Shown here piece after piece: positions 1 to 5,412 of a stretch of DNA of 6,366 nt. Origin of the DNA: Candidatus Methanophagales archaeon (GTDB taxonomy: Archaea; Halobacteriota; Syntropharchaeia; Alkanophagales; Methanospirareceae); the NCBI GenBank assembly GCA_030617585.1, contig JAUWVD010000075.1, forward strand, positions 1 to 6,366, written 5' to 3'. Below the pieces are notes generated by a model that saw only the letters and a list, made by a program, of their open reading frames with translations, made no database searches and had not been told where the DNA came from. The stretch's first letter is position 1; each line of letters opens with the position of its first letter. Made by a program: the position numbers and the translations under genes.

Positions 1-10
1 CTGATTACTT

Positions 11-472
11 ATGTCGCTTAATGAAATATTGGACGATATAATATCTAAGGAAGTGTACAAAGCTGAGAAAGTAGAAGCTGAACTATACTATGCTTTTTCT
101 AAATTACCAAAGGACACTATAGCTAAGATAGAATCAGATAAAGATTTTAGAGAGAAATATAAAGAAAAAATAGGTGACAAATTTCAAAAACAGGGTTACG
201 ATGATTTAGAAGTACTTGAGCTCAACCCTTCATCAAATACCATAAAAGTTAGATATACCGGATATTATAGTGGCACAAAACAATATCCCGAAATCCATTT
301 AAAAACTCTTTTAGTCTTTTATGAAGAAAGGGGTAATGATATACGCGCTCCAGCGGTTTTCGATGAAATTGTAGAGATGGCAAGATTGGACTTAGACGAA
401 AAGGATAAAAAAGATTTAAAGGAGAAGAGACTCTATCATTTCGCTACTCTGTTTAAAGCAGCTATTTATTAG
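11..472 (+). CDS. Hypothetical protein, 153 aa, AT-rich orphan
   Basis: I do not recognise this protein. It is soluble, highly charged (rich in Lys, Glu and Asp), and has no cysteine, no tryptophan, no signal peptide and no membrane segment. The N-terminal half (about residues 1-60) and the C-terminal part (about 115-153) look helical. A middle stretch (about 65-105, containing VRYTGYYSGTKQYPEIHLKT) looks like beta strands. The start is well defined: an in-frame TGA at 2-4 leaves ATG 11 as the first possible ATG, so the gene is complete, although the ten bases before it show no Shine-Dalgarno. Its base composition is about one-third G+C (my count over 61-420), clearly below the roughly 45-50% of sampled parts of the next gene. 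That suggests an accessory or recently acquired gene. It is separated from the downstream genes by a promoter-bearing gap and need not share their function. Confidence 0.7.
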   Translation: MSLNEILDDIISKEVYKAEKVEAELYYAFSKLPKDTIAKIESDKDFREKYKEKIGDKFQKQGYDDLEVLELNPSSNTIKVRYTGYYSGTKQYPEIHLKTLLVFYEERGNDIRAPAVFDEIVEMARLDLDEKDKKDLKEKRLYHFATLFKAAIY

Positions 473-488
473 CAGTGCCGTAATTGTC

Positions 489-519
489 GAAATCTCCATT
501 GAAATCACTATACGAAATG
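489..519 (+). repeat. Three short direct repeats GAAATC/GAAATC/GAAATG
   Basis: GAAATC occurs at 489-494 and 501-506, and GAAATG at 514-519, so the starts are 12 and 13 bases apart. The cluster sits just upstream of the TATA-like element at 532-541, where an archaeal activator or repressor could bind. The repeats are short and the region is AT-rich, so they may be chance. No regulator is identified. Confidence 0.2.
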
Positions 520-541
520 GATAAATAAATATTTTATAAAA
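516..541 (+). promoter_or_regulatory. Putative archaeal promoter (TATA box) for the U32 gene
   Basis: The gap between the first and second genes holds the palindromic TATA-like element TTTTATAAAA at 532-541, within a very AT-rich tract. Archaeal transcription usually begins about 25 bases downstream of the TATA centre, here near 560-566. This would give a short leader of about 20 bases that still includes the GTGAT Shine-Dalgarno at 572-576. No clear purine-rich BRE can be assigned among the repeated A/T bases. The spacing is consistent, but AT richness makes the call moderate. Confidence 0.45.
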
Positions 542-571
542 CAATTAATTAACAAATTAGGTATAGAGTAA

Positions 572-576
572 GTGAT
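572..576 (+). promoter_or_regulatory. Shine-Dalgarno GTGAT of the U32 gene
   Basis: GTGAT matches part of the archaeal Shine-Dalgarno (complement of the 16S 3' end AUCACCUCC) and lies 9 bases before ATG 586, supporting that start. The same 13-base string, AGTGATAGAAAAA, precedes the next start codon at 1596. Confidence 0.55.
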
Positions 577-585
577 AGAAAAAAA

Positions 586-1599
586 ATGCGATTAATACTT
601 CCGCACCCCGGGCATTTCTCAGCGTTGAAAGAGATAATAGCAAGTAAAGAATCCAAGGGTCTGAAAGATGTATGGGAGGTCTACATGGCCGGCTCGCCGG
701 AAGTGATGGGGAGCGGAAGAGCGACACTATATGCACCACTAATCGAGGATATAAAAGAGCAAACCGCATATGCGCATCAGCACAATGTAAAGCTAAATAT
801 CGCTATGAATGCATCTTGCTTTGGTGGTTATCATCTAACGTTTGAAGGCTATAAGGTCTTTAAATGGTATTTCAACGAGCTTAATAAGGCAGGCGTTGAT
901 GGCGTTACGGTGGCCGAGCCATATCTCGTAGAGCTTCTGCGGGATTTCCCGATGGAAACGGTAATCTCATGCGTGGCGCATGTCGATTCGCCGCAACGTG
1001 CAGAATTCTTCGAGGACCTTGGCGCTGATGCGATTACCGTGGATACAAACATAAACCGAAACTTTGAGGTCTTAGAAGCAATAACGAAAGCGGTTCACTG
1101 TGACCTTCGGGTAATAGTGAATGAGGGCTGTCTTTATAAGTGCCCATTTCGGCATGCCCATTTCAACCTCTTCTCGCACATAACCGCGTCATCCCTGAAT
1201 GCTCGAACCCAGCCCCTGAACACTTTTGGCGACTACTATTTTGACAAGTGCATTTCTATCCGGGTAAGGGACCCCGCACAGATTATAAGGTCGCCGTGGA
1301 TAAGGCCGGAAGACATGAATGAATATGAAGCGATAGGCATAGAAGATTTTAAGATTTCCGGTAGAGCGAATGCAGTGAACTGGATAATAAATTGCATGGA
1401 TGCATATTCGCAGGGCACGTTCGACGGTAACCTGCTTGAACTCCTTGATTGCCCATCGGAACTCCGTTATATGTTCCAGATAGATAATAAACGCCTGGAC
1501 GGCAGCATAAAGCAATGGAAGAACTGTAAAAAGATATGTAATGAATGTCACTACTGCGATGAACTAACAAACAAGGTGTTGAGAGTGATAGAAAAATGA
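586..1599 (+). CDS. Peptidase U32 / UbiU-like iron-sulfur family protein
   Basis: This 337-aa protein belongs to the peptidase U32 family. The name is historical: characterised members include collagenase-like proteins, tRNA/rRNA hydroxylation factors (TrhP, RlhA) and the oxygen-independent ubiquinone hydroxylation proteins UbiU/UbiV, several of which carry a [4Fe-4S] cluster. The family core is visible. An N-terminal TIM-barrel-like part includes VTVAEPYLVELL (107-118) and GADAITVDTNINRNF (146-160). The hallmark VNEGCLYKCPFRHAHFN (178-194) has Cys182 and Cys186. It is followed by Cys222 and the segment IEDFKISGRAN (252-262). A C-terminal cysteine cluster, Cys314-x3-Cys318-x2-Cys321-x2-Cys324, could bind a second metal centre. 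There is no signal peptide or membrane segment, so it is probably cytoplasmic. It overlaps the next gene by four bases (ATGA), implying coupled translation. The substrate is unknown. A role in RNA or cofactor modification, possibly linked to the nearby MCR-activation genes, is inference. Confidence 0.85.
   Translation: MRLILPHPGHFSALKEIIASKESKGLKDVWEVYMAGSPEVMGSGRATLYAPLIEDIKEQTAYAHQHNVKLNIAMNASCFGGYHLTFEGYKVFKWYFNELNKAGVDGVTVAEPYLVELLRDFPMETVISCVAHVDSPQRAEFFEDLGADAITVDTNINRNFEVLEAITKAVHCDLRVIVNEGCLYKCPFRHAHFNLFSHITASSLNARTQPLNTFGDYYFDKCISIRVRDPAQIIRSPWIRPEDMNEYEAIGIEDFKISGRANAVNWIINCMDAYSQGTFDGNLLELLDCPSELRYMFQIDNKRLDGSIKQWKNCKKICNECHYCDELTNKVLRVIEK
1585..1589 (+). promoter_or_regulatory. 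Shine-Dalgarno GTGAT inside the end of the U32 gene
   Basis: GTGAT lies 6 bases before ATG 1596 and inside the last codons of the U32 gene. With the ATGA stop/start overlap at 1596-1599, it supports ATG 1596 as the true start and translational coupling of the two genes. Confidence 0.55.
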
Positions 1600-1964
1600 A
1601 AGAAGAAATAAGTGAAGGCAGACGGAAGCTCGAGAAAGAACTGCGGGCTTTAGTGGGGAACATCTTCGTGCCGGAAGCGAAGGTATTTGGGATGGCTTGT
1701 GGCTGCGTAGGTTTCGCAGTGGATCTGAGAGGACTGCATGGCGATGATGTGGCGGTGTTCAAGGAGAAGATAAATGCGATCTTGGAAGAGATAAGTCTCT
1801 CGGTTGGTGTAAAGCCGGAGTTCATGTATGCGAGGAAGCTACCAGGTAGCGAAGAAGTGGTCACGCTTACCTCGCGTGAATTATGCGAGCGATGCAAAAG
1901 CGAGTTCGCAGGCTCAAAAGCAGCGCCAAGACCTGATATAGTAGTACTAAAGAAGAAGCGGTGA
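1596..1964 (+). CDS. Small conserved-looking protein with CxC and CxxC motifs (unknown function)
   Basis: This 122-aa protein is not one I can name. The first 20 residues form a charged helix. A core strand, KVFGMACGCVGFAVDL (29-44), carries Cys35-Gly-Cys37. A charged helix spans about 50-68, followed by a predicted strand near 73-80 (KPEFMYAR). Near the end, LCERC supplies Cys97 and Cys100. A basic tail ends in KKKR. Two cysteine pairs in a small soluble protein suggest metal or Fe-S binding, or a redox pair, but this is inferred from spacing alone. Its start overlaps the stop of the U32 gene (ATGA) and has a GTGAT Shine-Dalgarno, so the two proteins are probably made together and may act together. 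A promoter follows before the atwA genes, so co-transcription with them is uncertain. It could be an archaeal DUF family or one of the methanogenesis-marker proteins, but I cannot assign it. Confidence 0.75.
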   Translation: MKEEISEGRRKLEKELRALVGNIFVPEAKVFGMACGCVGFAVDLRGLHGDDVAVFKEKINAILEEISLSVGVKPEFMYARKLPGSEEVVTLTSRELCERCKSEFAGSKAAPRPDIVVLKKKR

Positions 1965-1983
1965 CAAACAAAAACAAAATATA

Positions 1984-1997
1984 GAAAAGTTTTTAAA
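1984..1997 (+). promoter_or_regulatory. Putative BRE/TATA promoter for atwA copy 1
   Basis: GAAAAG (1984-1989) followed by TTTTTAAA (1990-1997) resembles an archaeal purine-rich BRE plus TATA box. Transcription would start around 2018-2024, leaving an untranslated leader of about 105 bases before ATG 2127. This is the likeliest promoter for the MCR-activation genes. Confidence 0.5.
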
Positions 1998-2044
1998 GGG
2001 GTAAAAAAGAACGTTTAACTATAACAGCAAAAACTTCACTTTTA

Positions 2045-2061
2045 TGTGCTAGGGACGCACA
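2045..2061 (+). other. Small inverted repeat in the atwA leader
   Basis: TGTGC (2045-2049) and GCACA (2057-2061) form a perfect five-base-pair stem with a seven-base loop in the predicted leader of the first atwA gene. It is not followed by a U tract, so it is unlikely to be a terminator. It could be a weak leader structure, or chance given its short length. Nothing else in the 162-base gap resembles a known riboswitch or RNA gene. Confidence 0.2.
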
Positions 2062-2106
2062 AATTAGGTTGTTTGTCCATTACAAAGATAGGGCTATAAG
2101 CAAAGA

Positions 2107-2114
2107 AGGAGGGG
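2107..2114 (+). promoter_or_regulatory. Strong Shine-Dalgarno AGGAGGGG of atwA copy 1
   Basis: AGGAGG (2107-2112), extended to GGGG, is a strong archaeal ribosome binding site. It lies 12-14 bases before ATG 2127, slightly farther than usual. An in-frame TAA at 2115-2117 leaves no upstream ATG, GTG or TTG alternative, so ATG 2127 is secure. Confidence 0.7.
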
Positions 2115-2126
2115 TAAAAGAGCGCG

Positions 2127-3728
2127 ATGGGAGAAGAGAAAGAGGTATTTATAAAAATTCGAGGTGTGAATAAGCAATTCGAGAATAAAACGGTATTGAA
2201 GGACATAAATCTGGAAATAAAGGAGATGGAGCCTTTAGGCTTGCTCGGTAAGAGTGGCGCCGGGAAATCGGTCTTACTCCGTATGCTTCGAGGCACAGAT
2301 GAATACGCACCGGATAGTGGTGAGATAATTTTCAGGTTGGCGTATTGCCCTTCCTGTACGTGGATAGAGGGCCCAAGCAGAGTAGGCGATAAGTGTCCGA
2401 AATGTGGTACCGAGTTTGAGTATAAGGAAGTGAATTTCTGGCAGGATACGAGTATGAAGAGAACGATGAAGAGTGCGATTGCGATCATGCTCCAGCGCAG
2501 TTTCGCCTTGTATAGTGACGAAGGCGTCATCTGGAATGTAACAGAAGCATTGGAGCGGGCACGATATCCAAAGAGTAAGAGGATGAAGAAGGCATACGAA
2601 ATCCTGGAATCCGTAAAGATGTTGCACCGTGTAAATATGCCTGATACAAGAGACCTCAGTGGTGGCGAGAAACAGAGAATGGTGCTTGCGAGGCAATTGG
2701 CGCTGGCTCCGATTCTGCTTCTAGCCGATGAGCCCACAGGTACGTTAGATCATGAGACAGCAAAGGTGGTGCATCGCGCACTGATAGAGACCACAAGAGG
2801 TGGAACAACATTCCTCGTCACTTCTCATTGGCCGTATGTGATTAGGGAATTGACAGAGGAAACAGCATGGTTCGATAAGGGCGAAATAGTTGAATATGGC
2901 CCGACTGATGAAGTGGTAAGTCATTTTGAGGCTCAAGTAGGCGAAATAGAGCGTAATGATTTTAAAAAGTTTGGCGATCCGATGATAAGGCTAGAACACC
3001 TAAAGAAGTATTACTTATCGGCATCGCGAGGCGTTGTGAAGGCGGTGGATGATGTCTCTTTTGAGATAAATGAGAATGAGATATTTGGTGTTGTCGGGCA
3101 TAGCGGTGCGGGAAAGACGAGTTTAATGAGGATTGTAAGTCATTTAGACCCGGGATCAGGTGGTTCTGCGTGGATAAGAGTCGGGGATAGATGGTATGAG
3201 GCCTCAAAGGAGGATGCTGGTACATTCATAGAGCATGGCGTAATTGTGGGTGGTACGACCGACTGGAAATCCCATTTTGTGGGTGTCTTACATCAAGAAT
3301 ATAGTCTGATTCCGAAACTCACGACCTGGGATAACCTCACGCACGGTATTGGTCTCGATATGCCAGAGGACTTAGCAACGATGAAGGTAAACTTCATGCT
3401 AAAAGGAGTGGGATTCGAAGAAGAAGAAATAGCGGAGATACTACCAAAAACGCATGATGAACTGAGCGTGGGCGAGAAACAGCGGATACTTATTGCGCAA
3501 TTACTGATGAAAGAGCCTAATATCGCGGTCCTCGATGAGCCAACTGGGACAATGGATCCGGTAACAAAGAAATACGTTGCCGAGACGATAATAAAGGCGA
3601 GGGAGAACCTGGGTACAACTTTCGTTATTGTTACCCATGACCTTGATTTCGCAGAGAAGGTATGTGATCGAGTAGCGAAGATGGAGAATGGGAAAATCAT
3701 AGAGATAGAAGATTTAAGGTCGGGTTAA
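2127..3728 (+). CDS. atwA: MCR activation protein component A2, ABC-type ATPase (copy 1)
   Basis: Component A2 (AtwA) is a cytoplasmic soluble ATPase with two fused ABC domains. It supplies the ATP-dependent step in reductive activation of methyl-coenzyme M reductase. At 533 aa it has the family's usual size. ABC domain 1 shows Walker A GKSGAGKS (41-48), Q-loop Gln123, signature LSGGEKQR (177-184), Walker B LLLADEP with Asp201/Glu202, and switch His234. Between Walker A and the Q-loop is a zinc-ribbon-like insert, Cys74-x2-Cys77 and Cys90-x2-Cys93. Domain 2 shows GHSGAGKT (324-331), Gln390, a variant signature LSVGEKQR (446-453), VLDEPTGTMD with Asp470/Glu471, and His504. All ATPase residues are present, so it should be active. 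It has no membrane domain, unlike ABC transporters. The second atwA and mcrC follow on the same strand. The gene has its own promoter-like element and a strong Shine-Dalgarno. Confidence 0.93.
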   Translation: MGEEKEVFIKIRGVNKQFENKTVLKDINLEIKEMEPLGLLGKSGAGKSVLLRMLRGTDEYAPDSGEIIFRLAYCPSCTWIEGPSRVGDKCPKCGTEFEYKEVNFWQDTSMKRTMKSAIAIMLQRSFALYSDEGVIWNVTEALERARYPKSKRMKKAYEILESVKMLHRVNMPDTRDLSGGEKQRMVLARQLALAPILLLADEPTGTLDHETAKVVHRALIETTRGGTTFLVTSHWPYVIRELTEETAWFDKGEIVEYGPTDEVVSHFEAQVGEIERNDFKKFGDPMIRLEHLKKYYLSASRGVVKAVDDVSFEINENEIFGVVGHSGAGKTSLMRIVSHLDPGSGGSAWIRVGDRWYEASKEDAGTFIEHGVIVGGTTDWKSHFVGVLHQEYSLIPKLTTWDNLTHGIGLDMPEDLATMKVNFMLKGVGFEEEEIAEILPKTHDELSVGEKQRILIAQLLMKEPNIAVLDEPTGTMDPVTKKYVAETIIKARENLGTTFVIVTHDLDFAEKVCDRVAKMENGKIIEIEDLRSG

Positions 3729-3734
3729 TTTCAC

Positions 3735-3753
3735 ACGGAAATTCTGTTTCCGT
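3735..3753 (+). terminator. Perfect hairpin between the two atwA genes
   Basis: ACGGAAA (3735-3741), loop TTCTG, TTTCCGT (3747-3753): a perfect seven-base-pair inverted repeat starting 6 bases after the atwA copy 1 stop codon. There is no U tract after it, so it is a poor intrinsic terminator by archaeal or bacterial criteria. It could instead be an mRNA-stabilising or processing hairpin that sets different levels for the two paralogues, or a dimeric operator just upstream of the TATA-like element at 3770-3783. Confidence 0.4.
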
Positions 3754-3767
3754 ATAGAAGAGCACAA

Positions 3768-3783
3768 TAAAATATAATATAAT
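3768..3783 (+). promoter_or_regulatory. TATA-like stretch ahead of atwA copy 2
   Basis: The run of AATATAATATAAT up to 3783 resembles an archaeal TATA box. A transcript starting about 25 bases downstream of its centre would begin near 3798-3802, almost exactly at the in-frame ATG 3802. That would make the transcript leaderless and put the annotated ATGs at 3784/3787 upstream of the transcript. No Shine-Dalgarno precedes 3784. Confidence 0.4.
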
Positions 3784-5412
3784 ATGATGGGCGTGGAAGA
3801 AATGGAAGAAAAAGGGGTAATAGTAAAACTACAGGATGTATGTAAGGAATTCGAGGGCAAAGAAGTTCTGAAGAATGTGAGTGTAGATATAAAGGAAGGG
3901 GAGTCATTGGGTCTACTTGGGCGGAGTGGCTCAGGGAAATCAGCGTTGCTTCACATGCTGCGAGGTACTGAAGAATACGCACCCACAAGTGGCGAAATAA
4001 TCTTCAGAGTGGCTATGTGCCCTTCATGCGACTGGGTGGATATACCGAGTAAAGCAGGTGAGGCGTGTAATAAGTGCGGAGCAAAATTAGAATCGAAGGA
4101 AGTGAATTACTGGAAGGACAAAGAAGGAAGGAAGAAAGTGAAAAGGGCTGTTGCGATCATGCTCCAACGTACTTTTGGGTTATACAGTGATGATACCGTC
4201 ATGTATAACGTAATACAGGCACTGGAGAGCAGGGATTACCCAGCAGAGAAGAAGTTCAAACGAGCTTATGATCTATTGAAGTCGGTTAGAATGCTGCATC
4301 GTATTACCTTCCCTGCAGTTAACCTTAGTGGCGGTGAGAAACAGCGGGTAGTGCTCGCAAGGCAACTTGCATTAGATCCTATCTTACTTCTAGCAGACGA
4401 GCCCACTGGGACATTAGACTTTGAAACTGCAAAACTCGTACACAAAGCGCTGTTAGATAGTGTAAAGGGTGGGATGACTATGGTTGTTACTTCCCACTGG
4501 CCTTACGTTATTAAAGAACTGTCAGAAAAGACGTTATGGCTTGAAAACGGCGAAATGGTGAAATATGGCGATTCAAAGGCGGTGGTGGAAGAGTTTGAGA
4601 GTCAGGTGGGCGCGATAGAACGTGAAGAATATGCTAATATCGGCGAGCCGAAGATAAAGATAGACCATTGTAAGAAGTATTATTATTCCATGTGGCGAGG
4701 AATGGTAAAAGCAGTGGATGATGTCACACTAACAATAGATGAGGGTGAAATATTTGGTCTCGTAGGCAAGAGTGGATCGGGAAAGACAAGCTTATCGCGG
4801 ATTATAGCTCAAGTAGATCCGCTAACGGATGGCTCTGTCCAGATACGGGTAGGCGATAGGTGGATAGAAGTCGGGCGGGTAGCGGAAACGGGTGTCTGGC
4901 TTGCCTGGGGTGCGACTACAGAGGGAATGGGCGAGCAAGCGGCAGCACGGGTGGTTATGCTACATCAGGAATACTCATTATATCCGGAACACACAATATT
5001 AGCGAATCTAACCTCCTGTATCGGTTTGAAGATGCCCGAAGAGCTTGGGCGGATGAAAGCGAAATTTGTTTTGCAAGGGGTGGGATTCAACGAAGAAACA
5101 ACGGAGGAAATACTGTCAAAAACGCATGGTGAACTGAGCGTTGGAGAAAGACAGCGTATTGCTCTTGCGCAGGTAATAATGAAGGAACCTGCAATAGCCG
5201 TGCTTGATGAACCAACAGGCACAATGGACCCGATAACAAAGAAATTCGTTGCCGATTCTATAAGGGCGGCACGTGAAAACCTTGGGGTGACTCTCTTAAT
5301 TGTCACTCACGACACTGATTTCGCTTACGATGTCTGTGATAAGATAGCGCACATGCAGAATGGCAAGATAACAGAGATAGAAGACTTGAAATATAGTACC
5401 GAGCAAAAATAA
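3784..5412 (+). CDS. atwA: MCR activation protein component A2, ABC-type ATPase (copy 2, paralogue)
   Basis: This second AtwA paralogue is 542 aa from ATG 3784. The better start is probably ATG 3802, which gives 536 aa: its MEEKGVIVKLQDVCKEF lines up with the start of copy 1, while the bases before 3784 are a TATA-like tract without a Shine-Dalgarno. Numbered from 3784, domain 1 has Walker A GRSGSGKS (46-53), the zinc-ribbon insert Cys79/Cys82 and Cys95/Cys98, Gln128, LSGGEKQR (181-188), Asp205/Glu206 and His238. Domain 2 has GKSGSGKT (328-335), Gln395, LSVGERQR (451-458), Asp475/Glu476 and His509. Both ATP sites look intact. The copies share more than half their residues by eye, but codons differ widely, so the duplication is not recent. 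They differ most just before the second Q-loop (about residues 361-391), where contacts with partners could differ. The stop overlaps the mcrC start by one base, so it is translated together with mcrC. Confidence 0.92.
   Translation: MMGVEEMEEKGVIVKLQDVCKEFEGKEVLKNVSVDIKEGESLGLLGRSGSGKSALLHMLRGTEEYAPTSGEIIFRVAMCPSCDWVDIPSKAGEACNKCGAKLESKEVNYWKDKEGRKKVKRAVAIMLQRTFGLYSDDTVMYNVIQALESRDYPAEKKFKRAYDLLKSVRMLHRITFPAVNLSGGEKQRVVLARQLALDPILLLADEPTGTLDFETAKLVHKALLDSVKGGMTMVVTSHWPYVIKELSEKTLWLENGEMVKYGDSKAVVEEFESQVGAIEREEYANIGEPKIKIDHCKKYYYSMWRGMVKAVDDVTLTIDEGEIFGLVGKSGSGKTSLSRIIAQVDPLTDGSVQIRVGDRWIEVGRVAETGVWLAWGATTEGMGEQAAARVVMLHQEYSLYPEHTILANLTSCIGLKMPEELGRMKAKFVLQGVGFNEETTEEILSKTHGELSVGERQRIALAQVIMKEPAIAVLDEPTGTMDPITKKFVADSIRAARENLGVTLLIVTHDTDFAYDVCDKIAHMQNGKITEIEDLKYSTEQK

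Noticed and set aside
1349..1897. Long reverse-strand open frame (182 codons) across the U32/small-protein junction
   Set aside because: It is antisense to two well-supported genes, spans their junction, and its Ser/Leu-rich translation has no domain character; it is a shadow.
1965..2126. Possible riboswitch, tRNA or small RNA in the gap before atwA copy 1
   Set aside because: Only a five-base-pair stem and a promoter plus ribosome binding site are visible; no cloverleaf, conserved aptamer core or repeat array was found.
2042..2737. Reverse-strand open frame of 231 codons opposite atwA copy 1
   Set aside because: It lies opposite conserved ABC motifs; its composition is that of an antisense shadow and it resembles no protein.
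3293..3700. Reverse-strand frame opposite atwA copy 1, with a similar frame at 4965-5306 opposite copy 2
   Set aside because: The two reverse translations resemble each other, which could suggest a conserved antisense gene, but this is the expected result of both lying opposite homologous ABC domains.
4860..5132. Same-strand 90-codon frame inside atwA copy 2
   Set aside because: It is fully nested in a conserved ABC domain in another frame, has no ribosome binding site, and its Gly/Ala/Arg-rich translation has no recognisable features.
2127..5412. ABC transporter ATPases as an alternative identity for the two large genes
   Set aside because: Two fused ABC domains, the four-cysteine insert in domain 1, the absence of permease genes and the adjacent mcrC all fit component A2.
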